A DNA stretch of 64,000 nt from Seiridium cupressi (taxonomy: Eukaryota; Ascomycota; Sordariomycetes; Amphisphaeriales; Sporocadaceae), in contig JARVKI010000011.1 in NCBI GenBank assembly GCA_036674765.1, positions 186,001 through 250,000 on the forward strand, in the 5' to 3' direction. The stretch's first letter is position 1. Every line of letters begins with the position of its first letter. The notes below the pieces were generated by a model. That model was not told the origin of the DNA. It did no database searches and was given only the letters and a program-made list of their open reading frames with translations. The translations under genes and the position numbers were made by a program. Below, in pieces: positions 22,294 to 34,300 of this stretch.

Positions 22294-23277
22294 CGAGGCA
22301 ATTGCTCATAAAGACCTCAGGCTACGATACCAGCCCATATAATACATAAGAAATAAAGTCCGCTATCTGTGTTGCTTGCCATCCAACTTCAGTGTCATCA
22401 TCGAACCTGGGGGGAGGCGGGCCCGGCGTCTGGCCCAAGGTTGTCTCACCCCCCCAATGTGACCGTTTGCCTACATCATGCAACTTGCTTCATCATACAC
22501 AATGCGTCTCCCTACCAATCACGTCCACGAAGCGTGTCCGCCGCCACTACAAATGAGTACTGTTTTGTAATTAGATCGAGGCTTTGCTTGCGGGAAAAAA
22601 AACTTCTCATTAAAAATTTGACGTACCTCCAAGCCAGGTGAGATTATTGGTATCCCTGGCGACCATTGCTTGTACAGCTTAGATCACCAAGTACTTGCGT
22701 TCTCACCTCGCAATGTATCATGGACCAATATCATGCCGTGAGACGAGTCACAGAAACAAAAACCTCAACCTAGCCACGAGGAATATATTCCGGGTTCCAG
22801 GTACTTGGAATTGCTTCAGATCCCGGACCCTGCATGAACCCTACCATCGCGTGCCACGATGGTTTTGTTCCCGCCTTCGGAGCGCCTTTGCATTCCCGAT
22901 GTGAATTCGGGAGTATTAAACTTTATCTAAAGTACTGTTCTTTCGGCTCGGCCAGGCCAAGGGGGGCAAGGCTCGTACTCTTGTAGGCTGATGTTGCACC
23001 ATGGCCGCAGCAGGAAGGGGCAAATGCATCCGGGAGAGCCTGGATATCATGGGTCGTCGTGGCAATGTCATCAATGACTGAACATAGCTAGGCGAACTAA
23101 GGGAGCCGTGGATGCCCGACCTCATCGTCTCCATTGCTTTTTTTTATGTCGTTGATATCACATCCCGCCCTTTCTAGAAAGACCCATTTCCACTGATATA
23201 TATCATGTGCAACATCGAATTTCTCCAATTCTTCTGCCTATCTGTTTCTCAAACTCACATAGTTTCTCCTGAGCAAG

Positions 23278-24391
23278 ATGACTCTAGCCAAGGCACCCTC
23301 CGCGGCAGCGGCTTCAGCGCTCCCAGATTATATGACAGACCCCAATGCCGTGCTTAGGGACGTCGACGCAACATGGAGATACGGCAAGCCTCCGGACTAT
23401 TCTAACACCCGTAGAGTCTTTTCAGAAAGTAAGTGAAAGCCTCCATTCTGTACCCATGGCCTTCATATGCCTGAGATAGCATTGACACCTGATCCTAGCA
23501 AAGCAGAAATCTCATGCTCCGGATTCTCTCGAAGACCTTGTCCAGAATCTCGTCAAGAACTGGGAAATCGAAGCCTCATTCAAGACGTCGGTCTCTGAAT
23601 GGCGGACTGTAGATCCAAGCACCTACACCTTCGCCATTAACGGTGGACCGCCTCAATCGGCAGAGCATATGCTGAAGCTCGGGACGTACAACGCCATCAT
23701 TGCACCTAATGAGTACTACAGTCCCAAGCACTCGGACTTCGCGTCGAGCCACAAGACGTTCAAGCGTATGATGCCTACCTTTGCTTGGGAGGTACTCGAA
23801 GTGTACAGCGGGCCACCGGTTGTGGCGTTCCGATGGAGGCACTGGGGAACTATGAAAGAGGATTACGTCGGGTGGAATCAGTGAGTGTTAAGGGTTTCGT
23901 TTCATGAAGGAAAGAGGACAATAACTGATCAGTGCTATAACAGCAATGGAGAGAAAGTTACGGCCAAAGCCCACGGTGGGCTGATTGACATTCAAGGCGT
24001 TACTGTGACGCACCTGAACGAGAAGTATCAGATCACTAAGCTGGAGACTTGGTTTGACCCCGTCGACATGCTCAGACAGATCGCCCCTGAAGGAATTGTC
24101 ACAAAGGAGGTTGCCGCCGCCGCCGCTAGATGTCCAGTCATGGCCCATAAGACTGCTACCAATGGCACGGGCTCTGTGAAGAACTTGATCAGAGACCTCG
24201 AGCAACATACGATCGATATCAACCCCACTAGTACCGAACCGATTCCGGAAGCTAGGGATGATGCGTTCCTTGATGTGGCTAGACAGGCAGGCAAAGCGGT
24301 AGTTGATGACGAGGCTAGACTGGGGCCAGAGACTACGGCTTCAGAAGCAGCTCCAGCAAATGGCGATATACCGCGGGCAAATGCCGAGTAG
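23278..24391 (+). CDS. SnoaL/NTF2-fold 'pathogen-related' family protein
   Basis: Three exons (23278-23428, 23499-23880, 23944-24391) give 326 residues. The N-terminal part reads YMTDPNAVLRDVDATWRYG and PPDYSNTRRVF, typical of the plant and fungal pathogen-related protein family. An NTF2-like cone fold follows, with SLEDLVQNLVKNWEIEASFK, RWRHWGTMKEDYVGWNHNGE and ITKLETWFDPVDMLRQ at about residues 60-235. The C-terminal 90 residues are Ala/Glu-rich and probably disordered, with ARCPVMAHKTATNG before them. Proteins of this fold often bind small hydrophobic molecules, but the substrate is unknown. No signal peptide is visible, so it is probably cytosolic. The start ATG has context AGCAAGATGACT, and the 5' flank is pyrimidine-rich like that of strongly expressed fungal genes. 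Confidence 0.82.
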
Positions 24392-25195
24392 TATTAAGAT
24401 CCGCTAGTGTTCTATTGTGTGAAGAGACTTAGGAATTGAGCTTGAGCTTGACGTTATGCATGGCCTGTCTTCCTGATCCCAGACAGGTAACATTTGATTT
24501 GGTGTTTCACCGTTCAACCCAAATGTACCATGTGCAACGACCGAGATTTCTGCAAAACCCCCTGAACACAACTTTGGAACATTTCCTGGTTCCTTGTCGT
24601 GTGCTTGTAGATCCGATTCTCGTTGACCATAGAACTTGATTGCTTCCAAACATATCTCATACAAAGCTAGTGTCTATGCCGTTACCCACCCGACCATTGT
24701 ATTTAATACATACTGTCATAGGTTTCAGATAAACAAAGGATTAGTTCATACTCGATAAGAACGGGCTAGAGAGTAATTGGAGCACTTCGTACTACAACTG
24801 TCCTTTATCCCTTACCCTACCATCCACCACGTGACACACTACTTTTTTATGCACAATTTCTGTGTTCTGAACAAAGTTTGTGAAGAGAGAAAGAAGGCCT
24901 TTGTTAATACTTGGTGGTCAATTGAGAAGTAAGCGGATCGACCACATCTTCCATGTGTTGGGGACGATGCTTTTGTGCTTAGCATTCGGACAATCTTGTT
25001 TAATTTTTGAAAAGTGAGAGGCTCCCAATATGAAGGGCCTACCAGGGAAGTGTTTTAGTTACTGCCCATGTTTTCGAACATTGCGATAGTACTGGAACAT
25101 ATCGGACATTCTCATAACTACCCTTCTGTTACTAAACACAGACTGAGCCTATACAATAGCCCTGTACATTAACATGTCATCTTATGCTCCATGAA
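24392..25195. other. Intergenic, no gene seen
   Basis: This is the 3' flank of the SnoaL-like gene and upstream sequence of the small Cys-rich gene. No supported frame is present. Confidence 0.55.
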
Positions 25196-25202
25196 TATAT
25201 AA
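25196..25202 (+). promoter_or_regulatory. TATA box (TATATAA)
   Basis: It lies 79 bases before the ATG at 25281 and is followed by a CT-rich stretch and ACAATGGC. This is a textbook fungal core promoter and supports 25281 as the start of the small gene. Confidence 0.55.
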
Positions 25203-25280
25203 GCACATCTCCACCACCCTTTCTCCTCATCCTTTCATCTCTTTCCATGCACACTTCACTACCAAGACAAAGGCGAGACA

Positions 25281-25614
25281 ATGGCGCAAAACAAGCAACC
25301 GACAACCTATCTGCAGAGCATACTCTCGATTTTTCTGCTGTGTGGGCTGTTGTACCCACGATGAGGATGGGCCAGTCCACACAACCCAGAACAATGACAT
25401 CGAGCTGTCTCCAGGTACTCAGACTCGTTACCCGGAGACACAAGGTACTCGGGGTGACACATTCACAGGTCGTGAGCGCCTCTGGAAAAAGGTCGGAGAC
25501 GAAGGTGATGGTTGGTACGCTTATGAGTGGCTGCCCACCGGCAAGGTTTATTCTTTCCGAACCGATTCCTACAACCAACTCCCTCCACACCCGGCTGATT
25601 ACGTTGTTCGTTAA
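25281..25614 (+). pseudogene. Small Cys-rich gene interrupted by a one-base frameshift
   Basis: A TATA box, a CT-rich leader and an ATG in good context (ACAATGG) lead into MAQNKQPTTYLQSILSIF. That frame stops at 25369 after 27-29 codons. In the next frame an open stretch runs through CCVGCCTHDEDGPVHTTQNN and GRERLWKKVGDEGDGWYAYE to PPHPADYVVR and a stop at 25612-25614, but it has no ATG. A single base too many in the T5 run at 25330-25334 would explain the break. No GT-AG intron of normal quality fixes the frame. The C-x3-CC cluster after a hydrophobic helix would suit a palmitoylated membrane-edge protein of roughly 110 residues. A sequencing error, a true null allele or a programmed shift are all possible. 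The family is not recognised. Confidence 0.55.
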
Positions 25615-25624
25615 GGTATTATTG

Positions 25625-25752
25625 CCCTCTTCTACGCCAATATCCATCGCTCATAGGGAGTCGAGGTCCTAGATCTCCTCCGCTAAAGTACAGTACCTTC
25701 TTCATGGCCAATATTTATCGTCCATAGGAAGTCGAGGTCCTAGATCTCCTCC
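25625..25752. repeat. Tandem duplication of ~57 bp, period ~70 bp
   Basis: Copies at 25625-25681 and 25695-25752 share the frame CTTCTWC/TGCC, CCAATAT and ATAGG-AGTCGAGGTCCTAG, ending in an identical 22-base block. It begins 11 bases after the stop of the small Cys-rich gene, so it would lie in its 3' untranslated region. Confidence 0.65.
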
Positions 25753-26828
25753 TAGTTAACTTAATACTGTTTAGTTCTGTTTGACAACAAAAATAGTAAA
25801 TCTCCACATAATAAAAAAATCTGTTTCCCCAAAACAAGCTTTCTCCCACTTGATTTGCTAGTGATATCTTGAATTATTTTGTATCATGAAATGAATGGTC
25901 TCAATGTTCACTCCCGAAGCTGAAGAAAACAGGGGGCTTGGCCAATTAACCGTCCTTTTGTCATGACTCATTCGTATCGATATGTCCCACCAATATTGCT
26001 GCATAAGACTGTCACACGACATACCCTACCTAGTAAGCGCAGCTTCTTCAATACCACCCCGGAAATCGTCTCCCAGGACGAAGACATGCGGCAGCTTCGC
26101 AACGACAGAAACTCTGGACAGTATCAACAGTTCTTCGGACTTGGAAATAGCTATTGGGATCATAATTACGATTCTAAATTATCGATACCTTTTTTTTTTT
26201 TTTTTTTTTTTTTTTTTCCCGCCGTGTGGCTGGTGAATTACATATGACAGCCTGTCTAAGCTAGTAACAAGGCGGAATCGCGCGGTCCAATCGATACCAT
26301 GATGGTTGAAAGCTCTCAGACTAGATTTTGCGCCAAACTCGGGATATTAATTGTATATTATTTTGCAGTCGACTCGCCATCTCTCGGCCATGTCCTAGGC
26401 AGCAACAGCAAAGGTTCGAAATACAGATATCAGACCGGTCACCTAACCTAAGGGGGCCTCTCCATACCTAGGTACATTAGGCTCGACTGCAGGTGGGGCA
26501 ACAGTGGGTGCAATAATATTTAGAGTCACTCCCTGCCAAATGTCTGCGCATACGCCCCTAGGACCGAAAACTGCGTGAGTGTAACCAGCATTTGCACTCA
26601 GCTATGGAATGTCAGCCTAACAATTCCCCGTCCCAGATCTGATCAAACCCGCGCCCACGTCAAGCACGAGCACAAGCACAAGCGCGCCTGTTGCCCACGC
26701 ACACGACACAACCCTACGCAACGCACGCCCAGAGCCCAGCCCTGCCAGCCTGTGCCAGCCTCTGTCTGTGTCAGCCCATCGTCGCGTTGCTCGCCAAGCG
26801 CGAGGTGAGCAAGACACCTACGTTTGCC
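25753..26828. other. Intergenic, upstream of the SSXT-like gene
   Basis: Apart from the T28 tract, nothing is supported. The 250 bases before the ATG at 26829 are rich in CA and AGCACAAGCA-type repeats and probably form the leader of that gene. Confidence 0.5.
26190..26217. repeat. Homopolymer T28
   Basis: An uninterrupted run of 28 T lies in intergenic DNA. Its length is likely unreliable in sequencing. It could be the tail scar of a retroposed sequence, but no flanking element is recognisable. Confidence 0.85.
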
Positions 26829-28522
26829 ATGTACGCCGCCAACTACGGCTTCCCCAATGGCGCCCCACCTTCCCAGAACCCTCAAATGCCTGGTCAAGGT
26901 CCGAATCCCAACCAGCAGCCCCAGCAGCAACAGATGATGTACAATCCCCAGCAGTTCCCAATGGCTGCTCAGGGCGGCGCTTTCCCCGGCAATCCCAACG
27001 TCAACATGATGTCCGGTGCTGGCCCTGCAGGTGGAATGATGCAGAACGCCGGCATGCCGCACATGGCTGCCGCCAATGGCCAAAGTAAGCTGGAGATATC
27101 CCCTACCCACCCCCTTCGATTCGCCTGTCGCAACCGGGCCGCAAGCTATTTCCCTCCTGGGTCTCCCTCAGCGGCTTGTGAGTCTGTCTCCGTCTTGCGC
27201 GGCCTACCGATAGCTGCATGGAGACACGAGGGGGCCGCTACCCGTGACTCTCCTGCGAGATGACACACAATCACATTGTAGTTTGCTCGTCGCATGACCT
27301 CGCACCTTGTTCGACATATACTAATCTATGACTGCCTTTGTAGTGCCCAACTACCAGGCCCCCTACTCGAATAACCCCTACGGAGCTGGCGTACCGACGT
27401 CTGTCGCGCCCCAGATGAACATGCCGCAGAACTACGCGATGGGCGGCGGCATGCCCATGGGAGGCTTCCAGATGCATCCCGGGCAGATGACTCCACAGCA
27501 GCAACAGCAGATGATGCAACGTATGCAGCCGCCACAATCAAATCCCGGAGGCATGCCCTCGAACACGCCTCAGCGTCAGTTCCCAGGCCAAGGCCAGACA
27601 CCCGGCCCCCAGAGCACACCGACACCTACCAACTCCCTTCCATCGCAGCAGCCTCAGTTCTCGACGCCACAAGCAAACCATACGCCTGTCCAGAGCCACA
27701 CTCCGAACAACACACTTCATCAACCTCAACAATCCTTGGGTAGCAGTATCCAAACACCACAGACGCCAACGTTTCCCTCTAACGTTCAGGGTGCCACGAT
27801 TAATGGCACCGCAAACGCAACTCCGTTAAGCCCAAGCGCGGATTCGAGGGATAAGGAAAGGATCGCAGTTATATTGGAGATCAACAGCGAGCTGCTATGG
27901 GAGGCCACGCAGGTACAGAATACAATGTTGGCCGTCAAGAACGAAAAGCCTCCGTCGAAGGACGGACCTCTGAACGATTCAGAGAAGACGGACGAGGAAA
28001 AGCTATTATTGCAGGATTTCTCACAGTACAACTCCCCGGCCCTCAACCGCTGGTTACTATGCTAACATATATCGCAGGTGCATGCGCCGGTTACAAGGCA
28101 ACCTTGCTTATTTGGCACAGTTGGCTGACAAAAAGACGTCGGGCCAAGCGGCGGCGCACCCATCATATATGAAGCCGCCGCCATTGAGCACAAAAGTGAA
28201 AATAAGGCCTACGCCCCCGCCTGAAGGTTCTGAAGGCAAGGCTGTGGAACCGGCCAGTCGAGAGGAGACGATCAAATATTTCCATGATTTATATACGAAA
28301 TTGCAGAATCTCTACCCTGGCGTGGACTACAACAAAGAACCAGCACTTCCGCCGCCAGGCGCTCGGCCAGGGCCACAGGGGCCGGGTGTTCAGAAAGTTG
28401 TATCATCCGCGTCAAACTTGGCTAGTCCGGTACCCGGGAAGCAGCCGACGCCGAAACTGGTGACATCGGGCCCTCCGCAGTTGGCAGCAGCTCACCCGAC
28501 TCCGAACGGTCCTCCGGCTTAG
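26829..28522 (+). CDS. Glutamine-rich SSXT (SS18-like) domain protein
   Basis: Three exons (26829-27084, 27344-28025, 28078-28522) give 460 residues. Intron 1 is long for this window (259 nt) and intron 2 is 52 nt with a GCTAAC branch point. The first 280 residues are Gln/Pro/Met/Gly-rich (NQQPQQQQMMYNPQQFPM and similar). The domain follows: KERIAVILEINSELLWEATQ, a short acidic stretch, then DFSQCMRRLQGNLAYLAQLA, which spans intron 2. This matches the SSXT pattern of a helix, a short linker and a YQ/CMxRLxxNLxYLAxxAD helix, seen in SS18-type chromatin-remodelling cofactors. A later segment (EETIKYFHDLYTKLQNLYPG) looks like another helix pair. A nuclear transcription-cofactor role is inferred from the domain and the Q-rich composition. 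Confidence 0.75.
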
Positions 28523-31338
28523 GAAAGCTGTACGAGACCATTTTCGGACTGCACTGAAAGTCGCTGCTCAGTGTGGCCTGATTGTCTGGCGTGGCAGGCA
28601 TTTCATGGCGAATCATCATGGTTCGCTTGAGAACCATGGCAACCAGGTTATCTGTCAACTGTGCTTTGGTATTGTGTATAGGATTTCCGCCAGTACCAGA
28701 AGAAAAACATCTGTCGAATGGAAATCTAGGCGTTGAAGTAAAAGTACCGTTTTATACCAATTGGGCGGCTGGCGTTTAGGAGTTTCGGCAAGTGAAGATA
28801 GATCTCGGGTACAATCAAATCATTGAGTCGTATATATAAATACGCATTAAAACACAGAGAGGCCTTTCAGATATATAGTAATGTATCGGATACCATTTGG
28901 GGTAGTCAGCCGTACCGAAAAGCGAATTTTGGAGGATACATCAATCAGTTCCTTCTTGGTGCGCTCAGTCAGTATAAGGACAGGCCAAGGGAGGCAGTCA
29001 CGGTGAAGTTGCTCGTCATAGTTCAATGCTCCTGATTACCTCTGTCAATACTCGAGCTGCTTCTCGATCCATGATAGATACTTGGTGCATGCTGAAGAGC
29101 TTTGTCTCCGTGGCAACATGCGCAACCTATCAACAACAGTATGTACACAGTGGTCAATGGAACGACGTTGAAGGAGGCTACATTATAGAGCCGCTAATTG
29201 GGCTGTCGCAGCAATTGCATTTGCCTTACCATGGTATTCTGAAATCTAAATCCCATTCTTGTTTATTTATAAGGCGACGGGCGTTGGGTAAAAACAGCGG
29301 GTCATGCCGCAGAGTCAATTTTGACATCTTGGCATGACAACTACGTCGGTGAGGTAACAGGCCTTGGTTGAGATCAGAGAGACTCAAGGTTTAGGAAGGG
29401 TCGCGCCTTTGATGAAATATAACACATTTGGAAGTCAAATTGCGTCCATGATTCAAGCCGATGGTCAGCTGTGTGTGTGCGGTCCTAGCCGCTAAATAAA
29501 CAGTCTCGTCGAGACCAGCCAGGGTGCTCTTCGTCTACCGCGGATTGTCTTAGTCTCATGGTGCGAGTGACACGGATGCAGTTGAGTTTGCTATTGACCC
29601 GAAATCGTGACATCAGGTATGCATGGTCGTGCTTGATATTGATTGAGACATGGGACGAGGGCCCGCTGGTTTGTGCCCCTCCCCGAGACGCCAAGTCAAA
29701 GTTTTCAAACGGGAGCTTCACAACACGCTCCTCCCGGCGCTGAAGCAGCTGGAGTAGGCGGTCATAACTTGAGGGAATAGCTTGGACAGTGAGAGCAGCT
29801 GCACGTAAAGAGATCATATGTAATAGCATCTCTCTGCTTTGGTATCCAGGGTCAATCTTAGCGCAGAAACTGCCGATGCTCTCCATCATCAGAGTGCTCG
29901 AAAACCGCCCAGCTGTCGCAGTGGTTGTTGGTGAGTGGTCCTTGTGTCGTTCATGCAAAAGCGCGACGTTGGCCAGAGCCTCCAATCAGCGTGGGCGCCA
30001 TGCGTGACGTCTGTGTGGTCGCATTATGCAAATTGGAGCTTAGCCCAATCGAGCTAAAGGGACCCCTGGTCTTGTCATTTTCGGGCAAGGTGAAAGGCAG
30101 GGACCGCGTCCAATGATCCACCGAGCCGGTCGTCTGGTTGGGCGAGCTCAAGCCGATTTGTGTCGATCCTCCTGATCGCGGGTGCAGCAGACAGGACGCC
30201 TTGGTCTTGGAGTGGGCGAAATATTGCAATGGATCCTAATTTCCATATTGCCAATATCTGAGGATGATCGCTGGCCGGCGGCGTTCTGGAAGGCGGCGCG
30301 GGTGGATAAGCTCGCGCGTGATAGTCTCGTGCCTCATTTGAGCCGAGATTCGACTGCCTCGTTCCTAGCTCCTCGGAAGGCTCCTCTCCTCCCTACCTCT
30401 GACAGCTCAATCTTTAGTTTCCCGCCCTCTCTCTCGTCGACCCTCAATCTGCTGCTCTGGATCCGGGGTAATCAAATTGAAGCTAGACAGCCGCCATTCA
30501 TTACTGCTACAGTGAACTAGACCAACCACTCCTTAACTTTTGGCCATCCTTGGTCACTCGAGCGGGTCATTCCTTTCACTTGGATCGCGTGCCGCAACAG
30601 CTTCTCACACATTCATTGTTTGTCGGATAGATTTCCCAGGCTGCTTTCCTCTCTATACTACACTCTTGATTATTCATTGGGAGCTGTATGCAAAGAAAAG
30701 AAAAGAAAACCTGTTGCGTTATCAGCACTCCGTGCAGTTGGAGTTCGACAGCTTTGAAAGGTCACTCGACTTCGATATCCACTCCCTACGGCCGCGGGTT
30801 TGCTGTGTTTCAATTATTCGATCTGGACTGGGCTGAAACAAAGACAGAGGTTTTCAACACACGCGCCTCAATTGACTGACTGTCTTGCTTCGGTCGACCC
30901 CGAATCCCTGACCGAGCATCTTCTCGAAATCCAGTGCAGCAAATCGAAGATAGCGGGGAGCTGTCTCAGAAATCCCCTACATGCTTGCAACCAACACCTC
31001 CTACGCGACTAACGAATAACACACCCTCGAGGCGAATAAGACGAGGCTTTTGGAAGTCTGTGCTTTCGACATAGTCTTGCACTGTTCCCAGCACGCATAG
31101 CTACAGTTTAGGCCTGATCTAACCGACCGCAACACTTGTCTGGGCTGTCTATCGTCTTGCTGTGTGGCTAATGCTGCTGCGGATCCCGACTGTTGCTGCG
31201 AAGGAAGGGAAGACTGGGGCCGAGCCTTACTAGGGCTCAACATTCTTGCGACTTGCAGATCCTCCATTCCAGTCGCTCGTCACAGTTACCAGACACGGTT
31301 GCCAGGATACGCTTTTGCTTTGGGGTCTGCGCCTCGAG
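28523..31338. other. Long intergenic region between SSXT-like and TBC genes
   Basis: At 2.8 kb it holds the 3' flank of the SSXT-like gene and, from about 30.3 kb, a CT-rich probable promoter and leader of the TBC gene. A minus-strand open frame at 29485-29889 is listed separately with low confidence. Nothing else is supported. Confidence 0.5.
29485..29889 (-). CDS. Possible relic or exon of an unknown protein
   Basis: An open minus-strand frame of 134 codons from ATG 29889 stays open 32 codons further upstream without another ATG. The peptide looks coding (SREMLLHMISLRAAALTVQA, then YDRLLQLLQRREERVVKLPF), with balanced codon choice. It resembles the helical C-terminal part of some fungal regulators, but I cannot name the family. 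No splice partners or promoter are seen. Treat it as a candidate relic rather than a gene. Confidence 0.25.
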   Translation of the reverse strand: MMESIGSFCAKIDPGYQSREMLLHMISLRAAALTVQAIPSSYDRLLQLLQRREERVVKLPFENFDLASRGGAQTSGPSSHVSINIKHDHAYLMSRFRVNSKLNCIRVTRTMRLRQSAVDEEHPGWSRRDCLFSG

Positions 31339-34300
31339 ATGGAGCCAGACCCAGTTTCCTCTGGGAAGATCGAAATGGCATCTTCTCCAGTCGACGTAAG
31401 GTCACCTCTCGAGCAGGACCACCCCGCATTCGCGGGCCACGACTCAATGGTCACCGTACGTCTGTCAGAGCCGCCAAGTCTGTCGGTGAAAACAGACTTG
31501 CCACCGAACGTATTACCTTCTAGGAGAAGCATCTTCGGCCCCGAGTATACACCCACGCCCACGAGTGCCACGTCACCGAGGAAGCAGGAGCTAGAGGAAC
31601 CAAAAGAAGAGGAGGAAAAGGAGAAGGTGGGCGAGGAAGAAAATGAAGAAGACGGTGATGTCAGTCCGAGGACGGAAGTCAATGGCTCAAAGAGCCTGTC
31701 GGAGGAACTTCAGGACTCAGCAGGAGATGATGGTGCGGAAGACGACGAGGCTAGCGAGTCTAGGGATTCGCCCCGGGAGTCAATGGACGATTCGGAAGAT
31801 GAGGTCAACTGGGACAAGCTGCAAAAGAGCGAGGATGAACAAGCCCAAAGTGACGACAACGTAGGTCCATGTTTTCACATCATTCGGTTGGCGCGATCTC
31901 GGCCGCAAACTTTGACACTCAAATGTACTTCATTTGCTGACCTAATGCCTGCACCACAGTCGACAGCAATGCTTCTAGCCCGTCTCGAAGAGGAAAACAG
32001 CAAATTGGCCTCCAATCCAAAGGGTGTCAAAGCAAAGGAGGGTGTCAAGGTGAAAGTATTCGACCAGCCAGCTGTTCGTCGTCCGAGGCCGCCGTCGATG
32101 GCTCAGCTACGTGATATGGTCAATGGGCCGACGCCTGTCGCCTTGCGATACTCAGTTCTGCCTCCGCCCCCGATGACCGATATGGAGTTCTATGTGGCAC
32201 TCGTGAAGGACTACCAGCAGACTGCCGCTCGCTTACCCACATTGCTTTCCAGGAAGATCCGTAAAGGTGTTCCACCACCGCTACGTGGTGTTATATGGCA
32301 AAGCATGACAGGGGCCCGAGATAGTGTGCTGCTGGAGCAATTCGAGGCACTCAGCGGCGAGTCGAGTCCCTATGAGGGTATCATCGGCAAAGACCTAGGG
32401 AGGAGCTTTCCGGGAGTCGACATGTTCCGCGACTCAGATGGCGACGGCCAACGCATGCTGGCCAGAGTTCTGAAGTGCTTCAGTCTGTACGATCAAAAGA
32501 TAGGTTACTGCCAAGGGCTTGCTTTCCTGGTTGGACCTCTGCTTATGCATATGCCTGACAACCAGGCTTTCTGTGTATTGGTTCGGTAAGTTCAAATCAT
32601 TAACAAGCACATGCATGCTCCTATTCTATAGGACTCCCGGTTGCTAACCAGTGCCAGGCTGATGGAGCACTACGACTTGCGTTCGTGTTTCCTACCAGAC
32701 TTGTCGGGATTGCATGTACGCATTTATCAGTTCCGCGAGTTATTACGCCAGATGCTGCCCAGTTTATCGGCCCACTTGGAAGAGCTCCAGGTCGATCCGG
32801 CCTACGTTTCACAATGGTTCCTCTCATTCTTCGCCGTAACCTGCCCCCTGCCCATGCTGTTTCGCATTTACGATGTCATCTTTGCCGAAGGTGCATCGGA
32901 AACAATCATGCGGGTAGCCCTCTCGCTCATGCGCAAGAACGAGAGCCGCATTTTGGCGTGCTCGGAGCTCGAGGATGTTATGCAGCTTCTCCTGTCTCGC
33001 GGCCTCTGGGATTGCTATCACTACAATGCAGACGAATTTGTCGACGACTTTGTCAGTCTTTCTCACGTCGTATCGCGCGAGAAGCTAGCACAACTGGAGC
33101 AGAGTTACAGGGAAGCGCAGATCGCTACCGCAAATGCAGCCCGCACGTCGGACGTTACCACGGCAGCCGCTCGCTTCTTGGGCCGCCTCTGGACAACCAC
33201 AAGTTCCAGCAGCTCCTCGACCAAATCCACGTTCGGAGTACTTTCTCCCGGACTCATTGCACCGTCGCGACCTCTGAGCATGCTTCGTCGCAGCGCGTCG
33301 AAACAGAGCCTGGCGTCCACACTTAATTCTATGGAAACCAGCTCGGCTAGTGTCTTGAGTTCCGCCTCGACCGACGCTACAACTATCTCTCGTGCCTCGT
33401 CCAATGCTGACGATGCATCCATCCGAGAGTCGACACCAACTGCACCGAAGCAAATCATCGTCAGCTCCGCCGCCGCTGCAGAGAGCAAAGCTTTGCACAG
33501 CCAGATCGAAGACCTGCTTACCGCTCTTAGCGAGCTGCAGCGGGACCAAGCCTTGCTGGCAACGCAATTGCAGAAGGAGAGGGAAGAGAGAGAGGAAGAG
33601 CGCAAGGCGATCAAGTCGTTGCTGCAAGGATTGAAAAAAGCACAAGCAGTGGAAGACAAAGAGGATGTTATAACAGAAGAGCTAGCGCAACTGATCGAAG
33701 GCGTCGAGGAACGACTCAACGATGAAGATAAACGCAACAGCCAAGGAGCATCCAGCACGGAGACCAAGCAACAGCTGCGGGACGAGTTGGCACGAGCAAA
33801 GGAGCACCTCATGATCGAAGTCTCCAAATCACAGGACTTCAACCGCCGAATGGATGAACTTGGTCATGAGACACAAATGCTGAAGGACCAGCTGCGAGAC
33901 AGCCATACCCACGTCAGAAACTTGCACCAGGACAAGCAACGACTCGAGAAGCAAGTCCAGGTTATGCGCATACGGGCTCCTGCAGATTCGCAGTCCGGTC
34001 TCTCGGCATCAGAGCCGTCCGGCTGGCTCACCTCTGCGGCTAATCTGGCCATGGGAACTACCGCTACTCCACCAGCGGCCAGCAGCGGGGCAAAGGGTGG
34101 CCTACGTGAGCTGAAGCTCGGGCGTAGCAAGTCAACGCCTAGCCATAGGCAAAATTTCACGAAGCGGGCTTCAAGCCTGGTTAGAACCCAGACTGAGCCT
34201 ATGAATCCCTCGTTGCCTAATGAGCACGAGGCTCTGATCATGGAACTCGTGCAGGCCAAGACAGCGGAGGCCGTAGCAAGGCAAGAGGCGGACGAGTACA

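Larger units (their letters stand above)
21421..23277. other. Divergent upstream region of STR3-like and SnoaL-like genes
   Basis: Short frames here lack ATG starts or motifs, so no gene is supported. The region holds the CPRE-like site, a CGG-CCG palindrome and a short tandem repeat listed separately. Confidence 0.55.

Noticed and set aside
25070..25314. Upstream exon for the small Cys-rich gene via a GTACAT donor and the CTGCAG acceptor at 25314
   Set aside because: It keeps frame, but it would remove the TATA box and the well-placed ATG at 25281 into an intron and has no supporting motif. A one-base frameshift is simpler.
29700..29760. Resemblance of KLPFENFDLA to the PFEN motif of arylamine N-acetyltransferases
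   Set aside because: Only a few residues match. The catalytic Cys context (RGGxC) does not follow, and the rest of the peptide does not fit.
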